Shown piece after piece: positions 18,232 to 28,117 of a stretch of 39,643 nucleotides of DNA. A program made the translations under genes and the position numbers. Below the pieces are notes generated by a model. The model did no database searches, had not been told where the DNA came from, and saw only the letters and a program-made list of their open reading frames with translations. The stretch is from an uncultured Polaribacter sp. (GTDB lineage Bacteria; Bacteroidota; Bacteroidia; Flavobacteriales; Flavobacteriaceae): positions 1 through 39,643 of the forward strand of contig CALKEB010000070.1 of the NCBI GenBank assembly GCA_938084845.1. Direction: 5' to 3'. The stretch's first letter is position 1, and every line of letters begins with the position of its first letter.

Positions 18232-18263
18232 AAAATCCATACCATGTGTATGGATTTTTTTTT
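18232..18263 (+). terminator. intrinsic terminator after icmF
   Basis: AAAATCCATAC (18232-18242) pairs perfectly with GTATGGATTTT (18248-18258) around CATGT, with the T-run continuing to 18263. Confidence 0.9.
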
Positions 18264-18452
18264 GCAAAACATTGTTAACCGTCAACTTATACTATTATAG
18301 TTGAACAAAACTAAAAACATAATTTAATGAGTAGCCTCTATTCTTTTTTGTAAAAAAACAATACCTAAACATCGCAATGAACTTAAGCTTTATTAAAATA
18401 AAGTTGACTAAAAAGGGTGGAGTTTCGCTAAAATCATCTCATTTAAAATTGG

Positions 18453-18460
18453 TAACTTTG
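18453..18460 (+). promoter_or_regulatory. -7 box TAACTTTG for pruA
   Basis: TAACTTTG fits TAnnTTTG exactly, 31 bases before the pruA ATG. No TTG is found at the right spacing. The rest of the 281-base gap (18211-18491) shows the icmF terminator, a small imperfect hairpin near 18283-18304 and a CTTTATT/AATAAAG repeat near 18390-18405. Nothing else could be assigned. Confidence 0.5.
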
Positions 18461-18491
18461 TTTTCTTAAATAATCAAAAATAAAAATAGAA

Positions 18492-20117
18492 ATGGCAAGA
18501 GGATATTTTAATGTTCCAGTAGCAGTTAACGAACCTGTAAAAGGGTATGCACCTGGTTCTCCAGAACGAGAAGAATTACTAGCAACTTATAAAGAAATGT
18601 ATAAAGGCAATGTAGATGTGCCAATGCATATTAATGGAAAAGAAGTAAGAACAGGAAATACAAAAAACATTACACCTCCTCATGATCATCAACATGTTGT
18701 TGGACAATACCATACAGCCGATAAAAGTCATGTAGACGAAGCAATTGCTACAGCTTTATCAGCAAGAGAAGCTTGGTCCTCTCTTTCATGGACAGAAAGA
18801 GCTTCTATATTTTTAAAAGCAGCTGAATTATTAGCAGGTCCTTATAGAGCAAAAATGAACGCAGCTACAATGATAGCACAGTCAAAAAACGTTCATCAAG
18901 CAGAGATTGATGCCGCTTGTGAAATGATTGATTTCTTTCGATTTAATGTACAGTACATGATCGACATTTTTAAAGATCAGCCACAATCTGCTCCTGGAAT
19001 TTGGAATAGAGTGGAATATAGACCTTTAGAGGGTTTTGTGTATGCAATTTCTCCTTTTAACTTTACCTCTATTGCAGCTAATTTACCTGCAGCTGCAGCG
19101 CTGATGGGGAATGTAGTGGTATGGAAGCCTTCTGATCATCAAGCGTATTCTGCACAGGTTATTGTAGATTTATTTAAAGAAGCCGGTTTACCAGATGGAG
19201 TTATAAATGTGGTGTATGGAGATCCTGTACTAATTTCTGATATCTGTTTATCTTCACCGGACTTTTCTGGTTTGCATTTTACAGGGTCTACAACAGTGTT
19301 TAAAAATCTTTGGAAGCAAATTGGAAACAACATTCATACCTATAAAACTTATCCAAGAATTGTAGGAGAAACTGGAGGTAAAGATTTTATTTGGGCACAC
19401 AATTCTGCAAACCCTTTACAAGTAGCAACTGCAATTACAAGAGGCGCTTTTGAATACCAAGGTCAAAAATGTTCTGCTGCTTCACGCGCTTACATTCCTA
19501 CTTCTATTTGGGACGCTGTATTAAAACACTTAAAACAACAGACATCATCCTTAAAAATGGGGTCTCCAGAAAATCCGGATAACTTTGTAAACGCAGTAAT
19601 TCATGAGGGATCATTTGATAAAATTGCAAAGTATATTGATGCTGCAAAAAATAGTAATGATGCTGAAATAATTATTGGAGGTGGTCATGATAAATCTAAA
19701 GGATATTTTATTGAGCCTACCGTAATTTTAGCTAAAAATGCAACCTATGAAACAATGACTACAGAGCTATTTGGACCTGTAATGACAGTTTATCTTTATG
19801 AAGATAAGGATTGGGAAGCTTCTTTAAAATTAGTAGACGAATCTACAGAATATGCATTAACAGGTGCTATCTTTTCTACGGACAGATATATTGTTGAAAA
19901 AGCATCTAAAGCATTAGAAAATTCGGCAGGTAACTTTTACATCAATGATAAACCAACAGGAGCTGTTGTTGGCCAGCAACCATTTGGAGGCGCAAGAGCT
20001 TCTGGTACCAATGACAAAGCTGGTTCTGCGCAAAACTTATTAAGATGGACCTCTGTTCGATTAATAAAAGAGACCTTTGTTACCCCACAAGATTATAAAT
20101 ATCCATTTTTAGGATAA
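18492..20117 (+). CDS. pruA: L-glutamate gamma-semialdehyde dehydrogenase (P5C dehydrogenase)
   Basis: The enzyme oxidises glutamate semialdehyde (from P5C) to glutamate with NAD, the second step of proline degradation. The 541-residue chain belongs to the stand-alone P5CDH type. It has ISPFNFTSIAANLPAAAALMGNVVVWKPSD (cofactor-binding region), GSTTVF, GETGGKDFIW with the general base Glu, and GQKCSAASRAY with the catalytic Cys327. The C-terminal GQQPFGGARASGTNDKAG is also typical. There is no proline dehydrogenase domain or neighbouring putA, so PRODH must be encoded elsewhere. The product, glutamate, is the substrate of the two glutamine synthetases nearby, though that may be coincidence of location. 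Confidence 0.95.
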   Translation: MARGYFNVPVAVNEPVKGYAPGSPEREELLATYKEMYKGNVDVPMHINGKEVRTGNTKNITPPHDHQHVVGQYHTADKSHVDEAIATALSAREAWSSLSWTERASIFLKAAELLAGPYRAKMNAATMIAQSKNVHQAEIDAACEMIDFFRFNVQYMIDIFKDQPQSAPGIWNRVEYRPLEGFVYAISPFNFTSIAANLPAAAALMGNVVVWKPSDHQAYSAQVIVDLFKEAGLPDGVINVVYGDPVLISDICLSSPDFSGLHFTGSTTVFKNLWKQIGNNIHTYKTYPRIVGETGGKDFIWAHNSANPLQVATAITRGAFEYQGQKCSAASRAYIPTSIWDAVLKHLKQQTSSLKMGSPENPDNFVNAVIHEGSFDKIAKYIDAAKNSNDAEIIIGGGHDKSKGYFIEPTVILAKNATYETMTTELFGPVMTVYLYEDKDWEASLKLVDESTEYALTGAIFSTDRYIVEKASKALENSAGNFYINDKPTGAVVGQQPFGGARASGTNDKAGSAQNLLRWTSVRLIKETFVTPQDYKYPFLG

Positions 20118-20126
20118 CATTAAAAT

Positions 20127-20164
20127 AAAAAAAAGCCTCATCAAAATGATGAGGCTTTTTTTTA
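20127..20164. terminator. bidirectional terminator between pruA and the metalloprotease gene
   Basis: AAAAAGCCTCATCA (20130-20143) pairs with TGATGAGGCTTTTT (20147-20160) around AAA, with long A- and T-runs on the two sides. It serves both convergent genes. Confidence 0.93.
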
Positions 20165-23100
20165 TTCTATAACTAATTTTTTAATTGTTTGCTTATTGCC
20201 ATTCTGTATTTTTAATACGTACATTCCTTTTGATAGATTATTGAAAGAAATTTCTTCGTTAAATAATGTATTGGTATCTCTAAAAATCTTTTCTCCAACA
20301 GATCTTCCACGAATATCAAATAACACTATTCGTGTTTTTGTAGTATCTAAGGTTTCAAACATTAAGGTAAAGTTTCCAGCACTTGGGTTTGGAAATAAGT
20401 TAAACTTATTAAAAGTTACGTCTTCTAAAGACGCTGTAGCTTCTTCTACTACAATAGTATAATCTTCTGTCTCGCCATCATGTCCTGTGATACAAGAAGT
20501 TGGAAACTGATCTTCATCAGGATCTGAATACTTACTAATTACACGCATTATTGTAGGTCCTAATTTAGCATTAGCTGGAACGGTTATTTGAAGTGGACTT
20601 AAATCAGTTGCTCCATCAGCAACGTTAGCTGCTAAACCTAAATTATATTCTTCATCAGTATCATTAAAGGCACAATCCCCATTCCAATCTATCCATGCTT
20701 TAACCAATACTTTATAGGTTCCGTCTGAATTTACATGAACCGTTAACTCGTGAGTATCTTCTCTTGTAATGTTCGTAGAAATATCTGTGTAATCAAAATA
20801 TCCTTGAAGTGCTAGGTTATCATCATATTTAGAAGATATTTTATTAATTGTATTAAATTTCACAAGAGTTGTACTTGTTGCATACTCTGTAGTCCCAACA
20901 GATTCACAGAGTGTACAACTCTGAGTAGTAAAAGTAAACGGAGTAGAAAAATCTCCTTCTCCACAAGAATTTTTTGCCTTAACTCTCCAAAAATAAACAG
21001 ATTCTTGTTCTAAAGCAGGGCTATTGAAAGAATTTGTAGTAGAAGTATCCGAAACAATAATGTCCGAAAAGTTACTTGTCGTTGAAATTTCAACATCATA
21101 AGAAGTTGCATTAGTATCTTCTTGCCAAGTTAATACTGGTGCTATCAAAGCGTCTGGTTTGTTATCTTCAGGAGTTGATAAGGTTAATGCACCAAATGTT
21201 GGTGAATTTACATCTAAGTTAATTGCTAAATTTTGCACAACACTACTTCCAGAAGCTTGAATATTTATTTCATAATTAATCGGATTTACTCCATTTAAAT
21301 TAGATATAGTTACAACAACTTGTCCGTCTGAACTTACTGTTTCTGGAGAAAAAGATACTTGTGAATTTAATGGATTCCCAGCGTTTGAAAAACTTACCGT
21401 TTCTGAATAGTTATTAATAAACTCTAAGTTTAACGTATAGCTTACGTTTTCTTCGCTAATGTTACATGCACTTAAATCTCCACTAGTATTTGTAAAAATA
21501 AAGGTAGGCTCAGTAGAGTTAACAATAATATTTGCTTGATTTACGCTGTAAAAAATATTACCAACAGCTTCAACCATAATTCTTGCGTTGGTAGCAACTT
21601 CATTTGGAATAACTAAATCTTGAGAACCATCATTAGGTGTATTCTCTAATAATACTATTGGAAATGTTAAGCCTCCATCTTTAGAAAGCCTAATGTTTAC
21701 AAACTCACAATTTATTGGTGCAACATCTGTTGTGCTTTTTGTCCAGTTAATTGTTTGTGTAGAACCTACATCCCACGTTACATCAGAGGCCTGAGAAGTA
21801 ATGCTAAATGCAGGAACGTCTGCTATCGTAATTTTTACATCATCTCTTGCTGTACTTCCACCTCCTACATGATTATCTCTAACAGTAAATGCAAAATTTA
21901 GTTCTCTGGGCACAGAAGGTAAAACTTCCCAAGTTTCAGCATTTCCAGAAACAATAGATCTTAAATTAGGAAAATATCTAACAGGTGTGTTTTTAGAGGG
22001 CAAAGAACGAAACATTGGCCCACCTATATTTTCTGAAGCTGGTGGCATTGTTCCTCCAGTTTCATTATCAATCTGTTCCCAATTGTAGGTTAAAGAACTT
22101 AAACCATCTTCATCAGTGGCTGTCCCTGTTAATAAGAAAGGAGTAGATTTTGGTATAATATAATCAGCACCAGCATTGGCTGTTGGTGTTGCGTTATTTG
22201 TATCTATTTCAACAGCACAATTTCCAGTGGTATTTATAATCGTTTGCATTTGAGAAATACTCACCGTATGAAAATGATCATCACTATTACCAGTAGCATC
22301 TCCAACACTTAACACATTTGGGTTACAGATACCTGCATATCCCATAATTGTAGAACCACTACCAGGCTCTACAGCTGTTGCGTCTGTTCTATTACAGCTA
22401 TTATTTTGTGTATGTGTTGCTCCAAATTGATGACCAATTTCATGTGCTACAAAATCAATATCATAAGGATCATTTACAGGAGAAGCAATTCCGGTAACTC
22501 CTCTAGCCTTTTGACCGTCTCTACAAACAACACCTAAACCTGCTAAACCACTACCTCCAATACTAAAAATATGTCCTATATCATAATTAGCTGAGCCTAT
22601 TTGTAAATCACAAATACTTTGCACTTCGTTAATCATGGTACTTGCAATACCGTCTGTAATTCCGTCTGTATCCGCATCTAAAAAAATAATATCTGTATTA
22701 TTATCAACTAAAACCATCTTTACCCCCAAGTCTTTTTCGAATACCCCATTAACTCTTGTTAAAGAAGTATTCATTGCAGAAAGTACGGCAGCCTTCTTGT
22801 CTTCGTCTGTTGCAGAAGATTCAACCCCTTGTCTGTTTAAATGAAACTGAGAATATTCGCCACTACAAACAACAGCCAATCGATAGGTTCTTAGTTTACC
22901 ATCATTAACCAATCTGTTGAACATTGTTGCTGAAGTTGTCTCCTTAAGATTATCTTCTACCAAACATTGAAAATCTTGCTCTTCTTTTGGCAAATCTAAT
23001 CTGCTATATACGATGTACTGTTTTTTATTTTTAGAATAAGGATCTATATAGGTAGTTGCATACTTTTTTGATGATATAACGACATGCAAACCGTCTACCC

Positions 23101-23482
23101 CTGTACTAATTTTTGCTACTGCACTCGGGTCGTCTAGACCTTTTGCAGTATAGGAATTAATCTGTGGAAATCGTTGTTGTAATGCTTGTTCAAAATTAGA
23201 GGTTTCCTTAACGACAAAACGATTTAAAACTCCATTTTTATTTGGTAATCTTATGATTATTTTATTTTGATTAGCGCTTTTTTTTAATTCCTTTTGAAAA
23301 GGGACTACATCTAAACTTAACAATTGATACTGGTTTGGGAAGTTTACTTTTTGATAAATATCCTCCTTTTGTAATGAGCCTTTAGATTGGACTATAGTAT
23401 TCCAAAAATTTTGAGAATTAGCCTGATTTACAAAAATTAAAAATAAAGTTAAGATCGTTAGATTACGTAATTTTTTTTGCAC
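20162..23482 (-). CDS. secreted reprolysin-like metalloprotease with T9SS sorting domain
   Basis: Predicted to be an exported zinc protease. From the GTG at 23482 the chain has 1106 residues and starts with a proper signal peptide (QKKLRNLTILTLFLIFVNQ, then ANSQ). The frame is open to a TTG at 23515, but that codon lies inside the -7 box, so it is unlikely. The zinc site is HEIGHQFGATH (residues 347-357), and the Met-turn is in GSTIMGYAGIC about 20 residues later, as in M12B-like metallopeptidases. After it come a PKD/Ig-like stretch, a fibronectin III domain (LTWQEDTNATSYDVEIS), a GEVED domain (WIDWNGDCAFND, DGETEDYTI) and a C-terminal type IX sorting domain (FNLFPNPSAGNFTL to the KKLVIE end). 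It should be moved to the cell surface or medium by T9SS. Substrate unknown. Confidence 0.9.
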   Translation of the reverse strand: MQKKLRNLTILTLFLIFVNQANSQNFWNTIVQSKGSLQKEDIYQKVNFPNQYQLLSLDVVPFQKELKKSANQNKIIIRLPNKNGVLNRFVVKETSNFEQALQQRFPQINSYTAKGLDDPSAVAKISTGVDGLHVVISSKKYATTYIDPYSKNKKQYIVYSRLDLPKEEQDFQCLVEDNLKETTSATMFNRLVNDGKLRTYRLAVVCSGEYSQFHLNRQGVESSATDEDKKAAVLSAMNTSLTRVNGVFEKDLGVKMVLVDNNTDIIFLDADTDGITDGIASTMINEVQSICDLQIGSANYDIGHIFSIGGSGLAGLGVVCRDGQKARGVTGIASPVNDPYDIDFVAHEIGHQFGATHTQNNSCNRTDATAVEPGSGSTIMGYAGICNPNVLSVGDATGNSDDHFHTVSISQMQTIINTTGNCAVEIDTNNATPTANAGADYIIPKSTPFLLTGTATDEDGLSSLTYNWEQIDNETGGTMPPASENIGGPMFRSLPSKNTPVRYFPNLRSIVSGNAETWEVLPSVPRELNFAFTVRDNHVGGGSTARDDVKITIADVPAFSITSQASDVTWDVGSTQTINWTKSTTDVAPINCEFVNIRLSKDGGLTFPIVLLENTPNDGSQDLVIPNEVATNARIMVEAVGNIFYSVNQANIIVNSTEPTFIFTNTSGDLSACNISEENVSYTLNLEFINNYSETVSFSNAGNPLNSQVSFSPETVSSDGQVVVTISNLNGVNPINYEINIQASGSSVVQNLAINLDVNSPTFGALTLSTPEDNKPDALIAPVLTWQEDTNATSYDVEISTTSNFSDIIVSDTSTTNSFNSPALEQESVYFWRVKAKNSCGEGDFSTPFTFTTQSCTLCESVGTTEYATSTTLVKFNTINKISSKYDDNLALQGYFDYTDISTNITREDTHELTVHVNSDGTYKVLVKAWIDWNGDCAFNDTDEEYNLGLAANVADGATDLSPLQITVPANAKLGPTIMRVISKYSDPDEDQFPTSCITGHDGETEDYTIVVEEATASLEDVTFNKFNLFPNPSAGNFTLMFETLDTTKTRIVLFDIRGRSVGEKIFRDTNTLFNEEISFNNLSKGMYVLKIQNGNKQTIKKLVIE

Positions 23483-23512
23483 GAATTGAATTTTAAAAAA
23501 GTATATAGATAC

Positions 23513-23520
23513 CAAATATA
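23513..23520 (-). promoter_or_regulatory. -7 box TATATTTG for the metalloprotease gene
   Basis: On the minus strand TATATTTG lies 30 bases before the GTG start at 23482. A TTG is present with a 22-base spacer (23545-23543), slightly long. It is nine bases from the oppositely directed lipB box. Confidence 0.6.
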
Positions 23521-23529
23521 GGAATTATT

Positions 23530-23537
23530 TATCTTTG
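23530..23537 (+). promoter_or_regulatory. -7 box TATCTTTG for lipB
   Basis: TATCTTTG fits the consensus and ends 12 bases before the lipB ATG at 23550, so the mRNA leader would be only a few bases long. It also shows that the in-frame TTG at 23535 is not the start codon. Confidence 0.6.
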
Positions 23538-23549
23538 TCGTTCAATGTT

Positions 23550-24254
23550 ATGAATAGAAACATACTACTTAAAGAGCTTTCTTTAAAAGATTATAAAGAA
23601 ACTTGGGACTACCAGACTGAGCTATTGCAAGAAATTGTAGATACAAAAATTGCCAATCGTAGAAATTCAGAATCTGAAATAACAAAAAACCATTTTTTGT
23701 TTGTAGAGCATCCGCATGTCTATACTTTAGGTAAAAGCGGAGATCTAAGCAACCTACTTCTAAACAAAGAGCAACTTAAGAAAAAAAGGGCTACATTTTA
23801 TAAAATAAATAGAGGTGGAGACATTACTTATCACGGACCTGGACAAATTGTAGGATACCCAATCTTAGACCTAGAAAATTTCTTTACAGACATTCATAAA
23901 TACTTGCGCCTTTTAGAAGAAACCATAATTTTAACAATTGCAGAGTATGGTATTAAAGGAACAAGAAGTGAAGGTGAAACAGGGGTTTGGTTAGATGTTG
24001 GGACTCCTTTTGCGCGTAAAATTTGTGCGATGGGCATTCGTTCTTCTAGATGGGTAACCATGCATGGTTTTGCATTAAACACAAATGTAGACCTGGGGTA
24101 TTTTGACAATATAATTCCATGTGGAATTCGTGGTAAAGCAGTAACCTCTATGGAGGCTGAACTGAATAGAAAAATAGATTTAGATGAGGTGAAACAAAAG
24201 ATTCTAAAACATTTTAAAATACTTTTTGAGGTAGAGCGTTTTATTGAAATTTAA
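23550..24254 (+). CDS. lipB: lipoyl(octanoyl) transferase
   Basis: LipB moves octanoate from octanoyl-ACP to the lipoyl domains of 2-oxoacid dehydrogenases and GcvH. The 234-residue chain has HPHVYTLGKSGD (54-65), NRGGDITYHGPGQIVGYPI (87-105), catalytic Lys157 in RKICAMGIR and catalytic Cys191 in PCGIRGKAVTSM. All are as expected for the family. The ATG at 23550 is chosen over TTG 23535 because the latter lies in the promoter box. The gene ends one base before the stop of the convergent NdpA-like gene, with no terminator between them. Confidence 0.95.
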   Translation: MNRNILLKELSLKDYKETWDYQTELLQEIVDTKIANRRNSESEITKNHFLFVEHPHVYTLGKSGDLSNLLLNKEQLKKKRATFYKINRGGDITYHGPGQIVGYPILDLENFFTDIHKYLRLLEETIILTIAEYGIKGTRSEGETGVWLDVGTPFARKICAMGIRSSRWVTMHGFALNTNVDLGYFDNIIPCGIRGKAVTSMEAELNRKIDLDEVKQKILKHFKILFEVERFIEI

Positions 24255-24255
24255 T

Positions 24256-25308
24256 TTATTTTTCCTCGTTAAAATATATTTTATAATACTTCATTTTTTT
24301 CTCTTCATCATACCCTCTCTCTAAATATTCTGAAGCGGCGTCTGGGGCATCAACATCTAATTTAATATTGATATTGGTATCTAATTTAATTTCTGTTTTT
24401 AATTTCTGTTTTTCTTTCTTTAACACTACACCAGAAACATCAAAGTTATTTCTAATTAATACATCATTTAAATTTTCATAATGCTTTTTATAATCTTCAA
24501 ATAAATCTTTATGCTTCTCTTCTGTAAAAATTTCATCTTTAAAGTCATGATAATCTACAGCTTCATGTTCTTTAAAATAATCTACTGTGTTTGCTAAAAA
24601 ATTACCTTGCTCTTTTTTTCCAAATTCTGGTTTTATGACCTCTTCAGAAAATTCTTTGCATAATTCTAAATAATTTTGAGTGTGTGAATTGTAGTCATCT
24701 GCTAGCTTTACACCAAGAAAATTCTTAATCCAATATTGCGCATCATAATTGTTGTTGTCTACCGAAAAAACAACAGTACCCTCAGTATCTGTAGTGTTTA
24801 AAATTAGACAACCTTTATCAATTTTTCTTGTAGAAATTCCTTTTTGTACAACCACATCAAAACTTTCGTTATCGTCTAAATAAGTTTGAAAGAAATCAAC
24901 TTTATTTTCTATTTTAAAAAAACCTACAGCCTCTGTTAATACATCTTTATACACTATACCTTTTATAAAAACAACAATAACATCACCTGTTTTTATTTGA
25001 GCAGAATTGGATTGCTCATACAAATGATTGACCATATTTTTAGAAAATTCTACAAAAACACTCTCATCATTAAAAATTTCTGTGGCATAATTGTTTAGCG
25101 CATTCAGTCGAACATCTGCATGGTGCGAAAAACGATAACTTTGAGTTAATGAACCAAAAGGTTTAAGGAGAAAATTTTTCATTAAATCATAACTTTCTTG
25201 ATCAAAATGAACTAAGTCTTCAGAAAAAACATTTTGCCCACTATTAAATTTATTGGCTACTTTATGTAAAATACATTTAGTTATTTCTGCACTCGATTTG
25301 TTAATCAT
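24256..25308 (-). CDS. nucleoid-associated protein (NdpA/YejK family)
   Basis: The product has 350 residues, the family's usual size. Typical segments are LHKVANKFNSGQ near the N-terminus, GDVIVVFIKGIVY, AVGFFKIENKVDFF, KGCLILNTTD and YWIKNFLGVK (residues roughly 190-200). YejK of E. coli is nucleoid-associated with unclear biochemical role; the same caution applies here. The C-terminal 100 residues are highly charged (Lys/Glu/Asp). It is convergent with lipB with a one-base gap, so transcripts may overlap. No neighbour suggests a more specific role. Confidence 0.85.
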   Translation of the reverse strand: MINKSSAEITKCILHKVANKFNSGQNVFSEDLVHFDQESYDLMKNFLLKPFGSLTQSYRFSHHADVRLNALNNYATEIFNDESVFVEFSKNMVNHLYEQSNSAQIKTGDVIVVFIKGIVYKDVLTEAVGFFKIENKVDFFQTYLDDNESFDVVVQKGISTRKIDKGCLILNTTDTEGTVVFSVDNNNYDAQYWIKNFLGVKLADDYNSHTQNYLELCKEFSEEVIKPEFGKKEQGNFLANTVDYFKEHEAVDYHDFKDEIFTEEKHKDLFEDYKKHYENLNDVLIRNNFDVSGVVLKKEKQKLKTEIKLDTNINIKLDVDAPDAASEYLERGYDEEKKMKYYKIYFNEEK

Positions 25309-25427
25309 CTCTTAAATTTTGGAAGGTAAAAATAGAAAAAGTTTGTGGCTAAAAATGTAAATTCTTTAAAAAATCGAACGGATTAATTTTAAATTGAATT
25401 ATTTTTTCTAAAAGCAATATAGAAGCA

Positions 25428-26027
25428 TTATATTTCTAATTTAAATTGTTCTGGCAATAACTTAAATGATTTTCTATGATGAAGAGTAGCTCCAAATTTA
25501 CGAATAGCATCTCTATGTTCTTTTGTGGGGTATCCTTTATTTTTCTGCCAATTGTACTCGCAAAATTCCTGATGTATTTTTTTCATATACTCATCTCTAT
25601 ATGTTTTTGCTAACACTGAAGCTGCAGCAATACTAAGGTACTTTGCATCTCCTTTAACGATAGTTTTATGAGGTATTTCTTTGTAATTTCTAAACTTGTC
25701 ACCATCTACAATAATAAATTCTGGAGTAACTTCTAATGCTTCAATTGCTCTGTGCATCCCTGTAATTGAGGCTTGCAGTACATTAATTTTATCTACCTCA
25801 TCTTGAAACACAAAAGATACTGCATATGCAATTGCCTTTTCTTCTATAATTGGTTTTAATAGTTGCCTATTTTTTTCTGATAATTGCTTTGAATCATTTA
25901 AAAGTGGATGAGAAAAATCTTTTGGTAAAATAACAGCTGCAGCAACCACTGGACCAGCCAAACAACCTCTACCTGCTTCATCTGTTCCTGCCTCTAAAAG
26001 AAAACCACTAAAATTTGAATTTAACAT
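25428..26027 (-). CDS. rnhB: ribonuclease HII
   Basis: The enzyme removes ribonucleotides from RNA/DNA hybrids. The 199-residue product has the diagnostic [19 protein letters not shown] near the N-terminus (Asp16, Glu17), VDGD with Asp108 as a further metal ligand, and [14 protein letters not shown]. The C-terminal [24 protein letters not shown] is typical. Length is normal. It is divergent from the porin gene. A near-consensus -7 box (TTTCTTTG, one mismatch) lies just before the ATG. Confidence 0.96.
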   Translation of the reverse strand: MLNSNFSGFLLEAGTDEAGRGCLAGPVVAAAVILPKDFSHPLLNDSKQLSEKNRQLLKPIIEEKAIAYAVSFVFQDEVDKINVLQASITGMHRAIEALEVTPEFIIVDGDKFRNYKEIPHKTIVKGDAKYLSIAAASVLAKTYRDEYMKKIHQEFCEYNWQKNKGYPTKEHRDAIRKFGATLHHRKSFKLLPEQFKLEI

Positions 26028-26100
26028 AATGCAAAGAAAATAAAATTATAATTAACAGATATAGGGTTAATTATTAACAACTATTTTGGTTAAAATATTT

Positions 26101-26108
26101 TACATTTG
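26101..26108 (+). promoter_or_regulatory. -7 box TACATTTG for the porin gene
   Basis: TACATTTG fits TAnnTTTG exactly and ends 18 bases before the ATG at 26127. It overlaps the in-frame TTG at 26106, which argues against that codon as start. Confidence 0.6.
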
Positions 26109-26126
26109 CTTTTGTTGAGTTTTAGA

Positions 26127-28100
26127 ATGAAAAAAACAATTATCCTTTCTTTTTTATTAGTGATCTATTCAATATGCAACATGCATGGCCAAAGAAAATT
26201 GGGTGCTGGCGCTAAGAGAGAAAAAACAACGAGAATTGGCTTGGATGGTAAAGTTGACACTTTAAATACTACAGGGTCTAAAAAGGTTATTTTATCAGGA
26301 AAAACAAAATGGACAGACTATAAAATAATTTCTCACAGCAGAGATACCACCTATATAGATACTACGCTTAGCATTAAAAAAGACTATCTATTTAATTATT
26401 TAAGAACTGATAATTTTGAGAAGCTCGCTTTTCATAACCAAGGGCAAACGTTTAATAATCTAGGATACAGCTATGATAATATTCTAAGATTACCCGACTT
26501 TGGTTTTACTGCAAAGCAGGTAAGTTATTTAGAGGTAGATGACATTAAGTACTTTAATGTACCTACACCTACTACTGAAATTATTTACAGAACTGGCTTA
26601 CAACAAGGGCAAGTGGTAGACGCCATATTTACACTTAATTTTTCTAGAAGACTAAATGTTTCATTGTCTTATAAAGGACTTCGTTCTTTAGGTGCCTATA
26701 GAAATGCTTTGGTTAGTAATGGAAACTTTAGGGGTACATTTCGATATCAATCAAAAAATAACCAATACGAAATTCGTGGCCATTTAGCATCACAAGATTT
26801 TTACCACCAAGAAAATGGGGGCTTAACAGCATCTTCTTTAGATAATTTTATCAACGATGATCCTAATTACGAACAAAGGTCTCGTTTAGATGTAAACTTA
26901 AATGACGCTTTCAGTCAATTTGATGCAACAAGGGTGTACTTAGAACACAGTTATACGTTATTAAGAAAAAAAGATACGTTAACAGATAAAGATTTTAGTA
27001 ATTTAAAAGTAGGTCATATTTTAACTAGCGAAAATAAAAGTTATGGTTTTAATCAAACAACAATTACTACGGCTATTTTTGGGAATCAGAATGCAACTGA
27101 CGCAAGCAATACAAATGCTGAAAGTAGATTAACAAATAATGAGCTAAATTTAGAGTTCAATTCTAAATATGTTCTTGGTCAATTTAAAGCGAAAGTGAAT
27201 TTAACCAATTACACCTATGGGTATGACACCATTCTAAATAAAAATAGTAATATCAATACACTAAAGTTAGAAAGCGCTGCAGTTTCTTTTGGTGCAGATT
27301 GGAATGCAAGAATAAAAAATTTTAATTTAAATGCAGATGCCTCTATAACACCAGGTACAGGAAGACTTTCTGGAAATTATTTAAAAGGAACAGCAGTGTA
27401 TGAAAAAGATAGCTTATTTGCGATTAAAGGATCTATAGTAATCAGCTCGAAGTCTCCAAACTTTAATACACTATTGCACCAAAGTAGCTATGACGACTAC
27501 AATTGGCAACATAATTTTAGCAACGTAAATATAAGAGATCTAGGGTTTTTATTAAGCTCTAAATGGTTAAATGGATCTGTACATTTTACTAATATTGACA
27601 ACTATACGTACTTTAATCAAGATAGTAAGCCCCAGCAATTCGAAAACCAAATCACTTATCTAAAGTTAAAAGTAAATCGCGAATTCAAATTCTGGAAATT
27701 TGCCTTAGACAATACCATAATGTATCAAAATGTTAGCAATGGAAGCAGTGTGTTTAGAGTCCCTGAATTGGTGACTAGAAACACAATCTATTATGCAGAC
27801 CATTGGTTTAAAAAAGATGCTATGTTTGTAAACATTGGTGTCACTTTTAAATACTTTAGCGAGTATAATGCAAATGCATATAACCCATTATTGGCAGAAT
27901 TTAGGTTACAAGACGAAGAAACTATTGGATTTCCAACTTTTGATGTTTTTTTTAATGCCAAAGTAAGAAGAACTAGATTGTACTTAAAGGTAGATAATGT
28001 AACTTCTGGTTTTACTAAAAAGAATTATTTTTCTGCACCAACTTACCCTTATAGAGATTTTACTGTTCGTTTTGGGCTGGTTTGGAATTGGTTTATTTAA
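26127..28100 (+). CDS. putative outer-membrane porin (Porin_10 type)
   Basis: The product has 657 residues from the ATG at 26127. A signal peptide (KKTIILSFLLVIYSICNMHGQ) is followed by a short basic region and then many amphipathic strands rich in Tyr, Phe, Asn and Ser, ending in an aromatic C-terminus (RFGLVWNWFI) typical of barrels inserted by the BAM machinery. The segment DYLFNYLRTDNFEKLAFHNQG and the GLQQGQVVDAIFTLNFSRRLN region match the large Bacteroidota putative porin family. Solute specificity is unknown. A small membrane protein gene begins 17 bases downstream and is probably co-transcribed. Confidence 0.82.
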   Translation: MKKTIILSFLLVIYSICNMHGQRKLGAGAKREKTTRIGLDGKVDTLNTTGSKKVILSGKTKWTDYKIISHSRDTTYIDTTLSIKKDYLFNYLRTDNFEKLAFHNQGQTFNNLGYSYDNILRLPDFGFTAKQVSYLEVDDIKYFNVPTPTTEIIYRTGLQQGQVVDAIFTLNFSRRLNVSLSYKGLRSLGAYRNALVSNGNFRGTFRYQSKNNQYEIRGHLASQDFYHQENGGLTASSLDNFINDDPNYEQRSRLDVNLNDAFSQFDATRVYLEHSYTLLRKKDTLTDKDFSNLKVGHILTSENKSYGFNQTTITTAIFGNQNATDASNTNAESRLTNNELNLEFNSKYVLGQFKAKVNLTNYTYGYDTILNKNSNINTLKLESAAVSFGADWNARIKNFNLNADASITPGTGRLSGNYLKGTAVYEKDSLFAIKGSIVISSKSPNFNTLLHQSSYDDYNWQHNFSNVNIRDLGFLLSSKWLNGSVHFTNIDNYTYFNQDSKPQQFENQITYLKLKVNREFKFWKFALDNTIMYQNVSNGSSVFRVPELVTRNTIYYADHWFKKDAMFVNIGVTFKYFSEYNANAYNPLLAEFRLQDEETIGFPTFDVFFNAKVRRTRLYLKVDNVTSGFTKKNYFSAPTYPYRDFTVRFGLVWNWFI

Positions 28101-28117
28101 AAATATAGTGGTAAAAA

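Noticed and set aside
18377..18469. 30-codon frame before pruA starting MNLSFIKIKLTK
   Set aside because: It overlaps the pruA -7 box, has no amino acid bias that would suggest a leader peptide, and is followed by no terminator hairpin, so the attenuator pattern is not met.
23483..23515. TTG at 23515 as start of the metalloprotease
   Set aside because: The codon lies within the TATATTTG box of its own promoter, and the GTG at 23482 gives a standard signal peptide.
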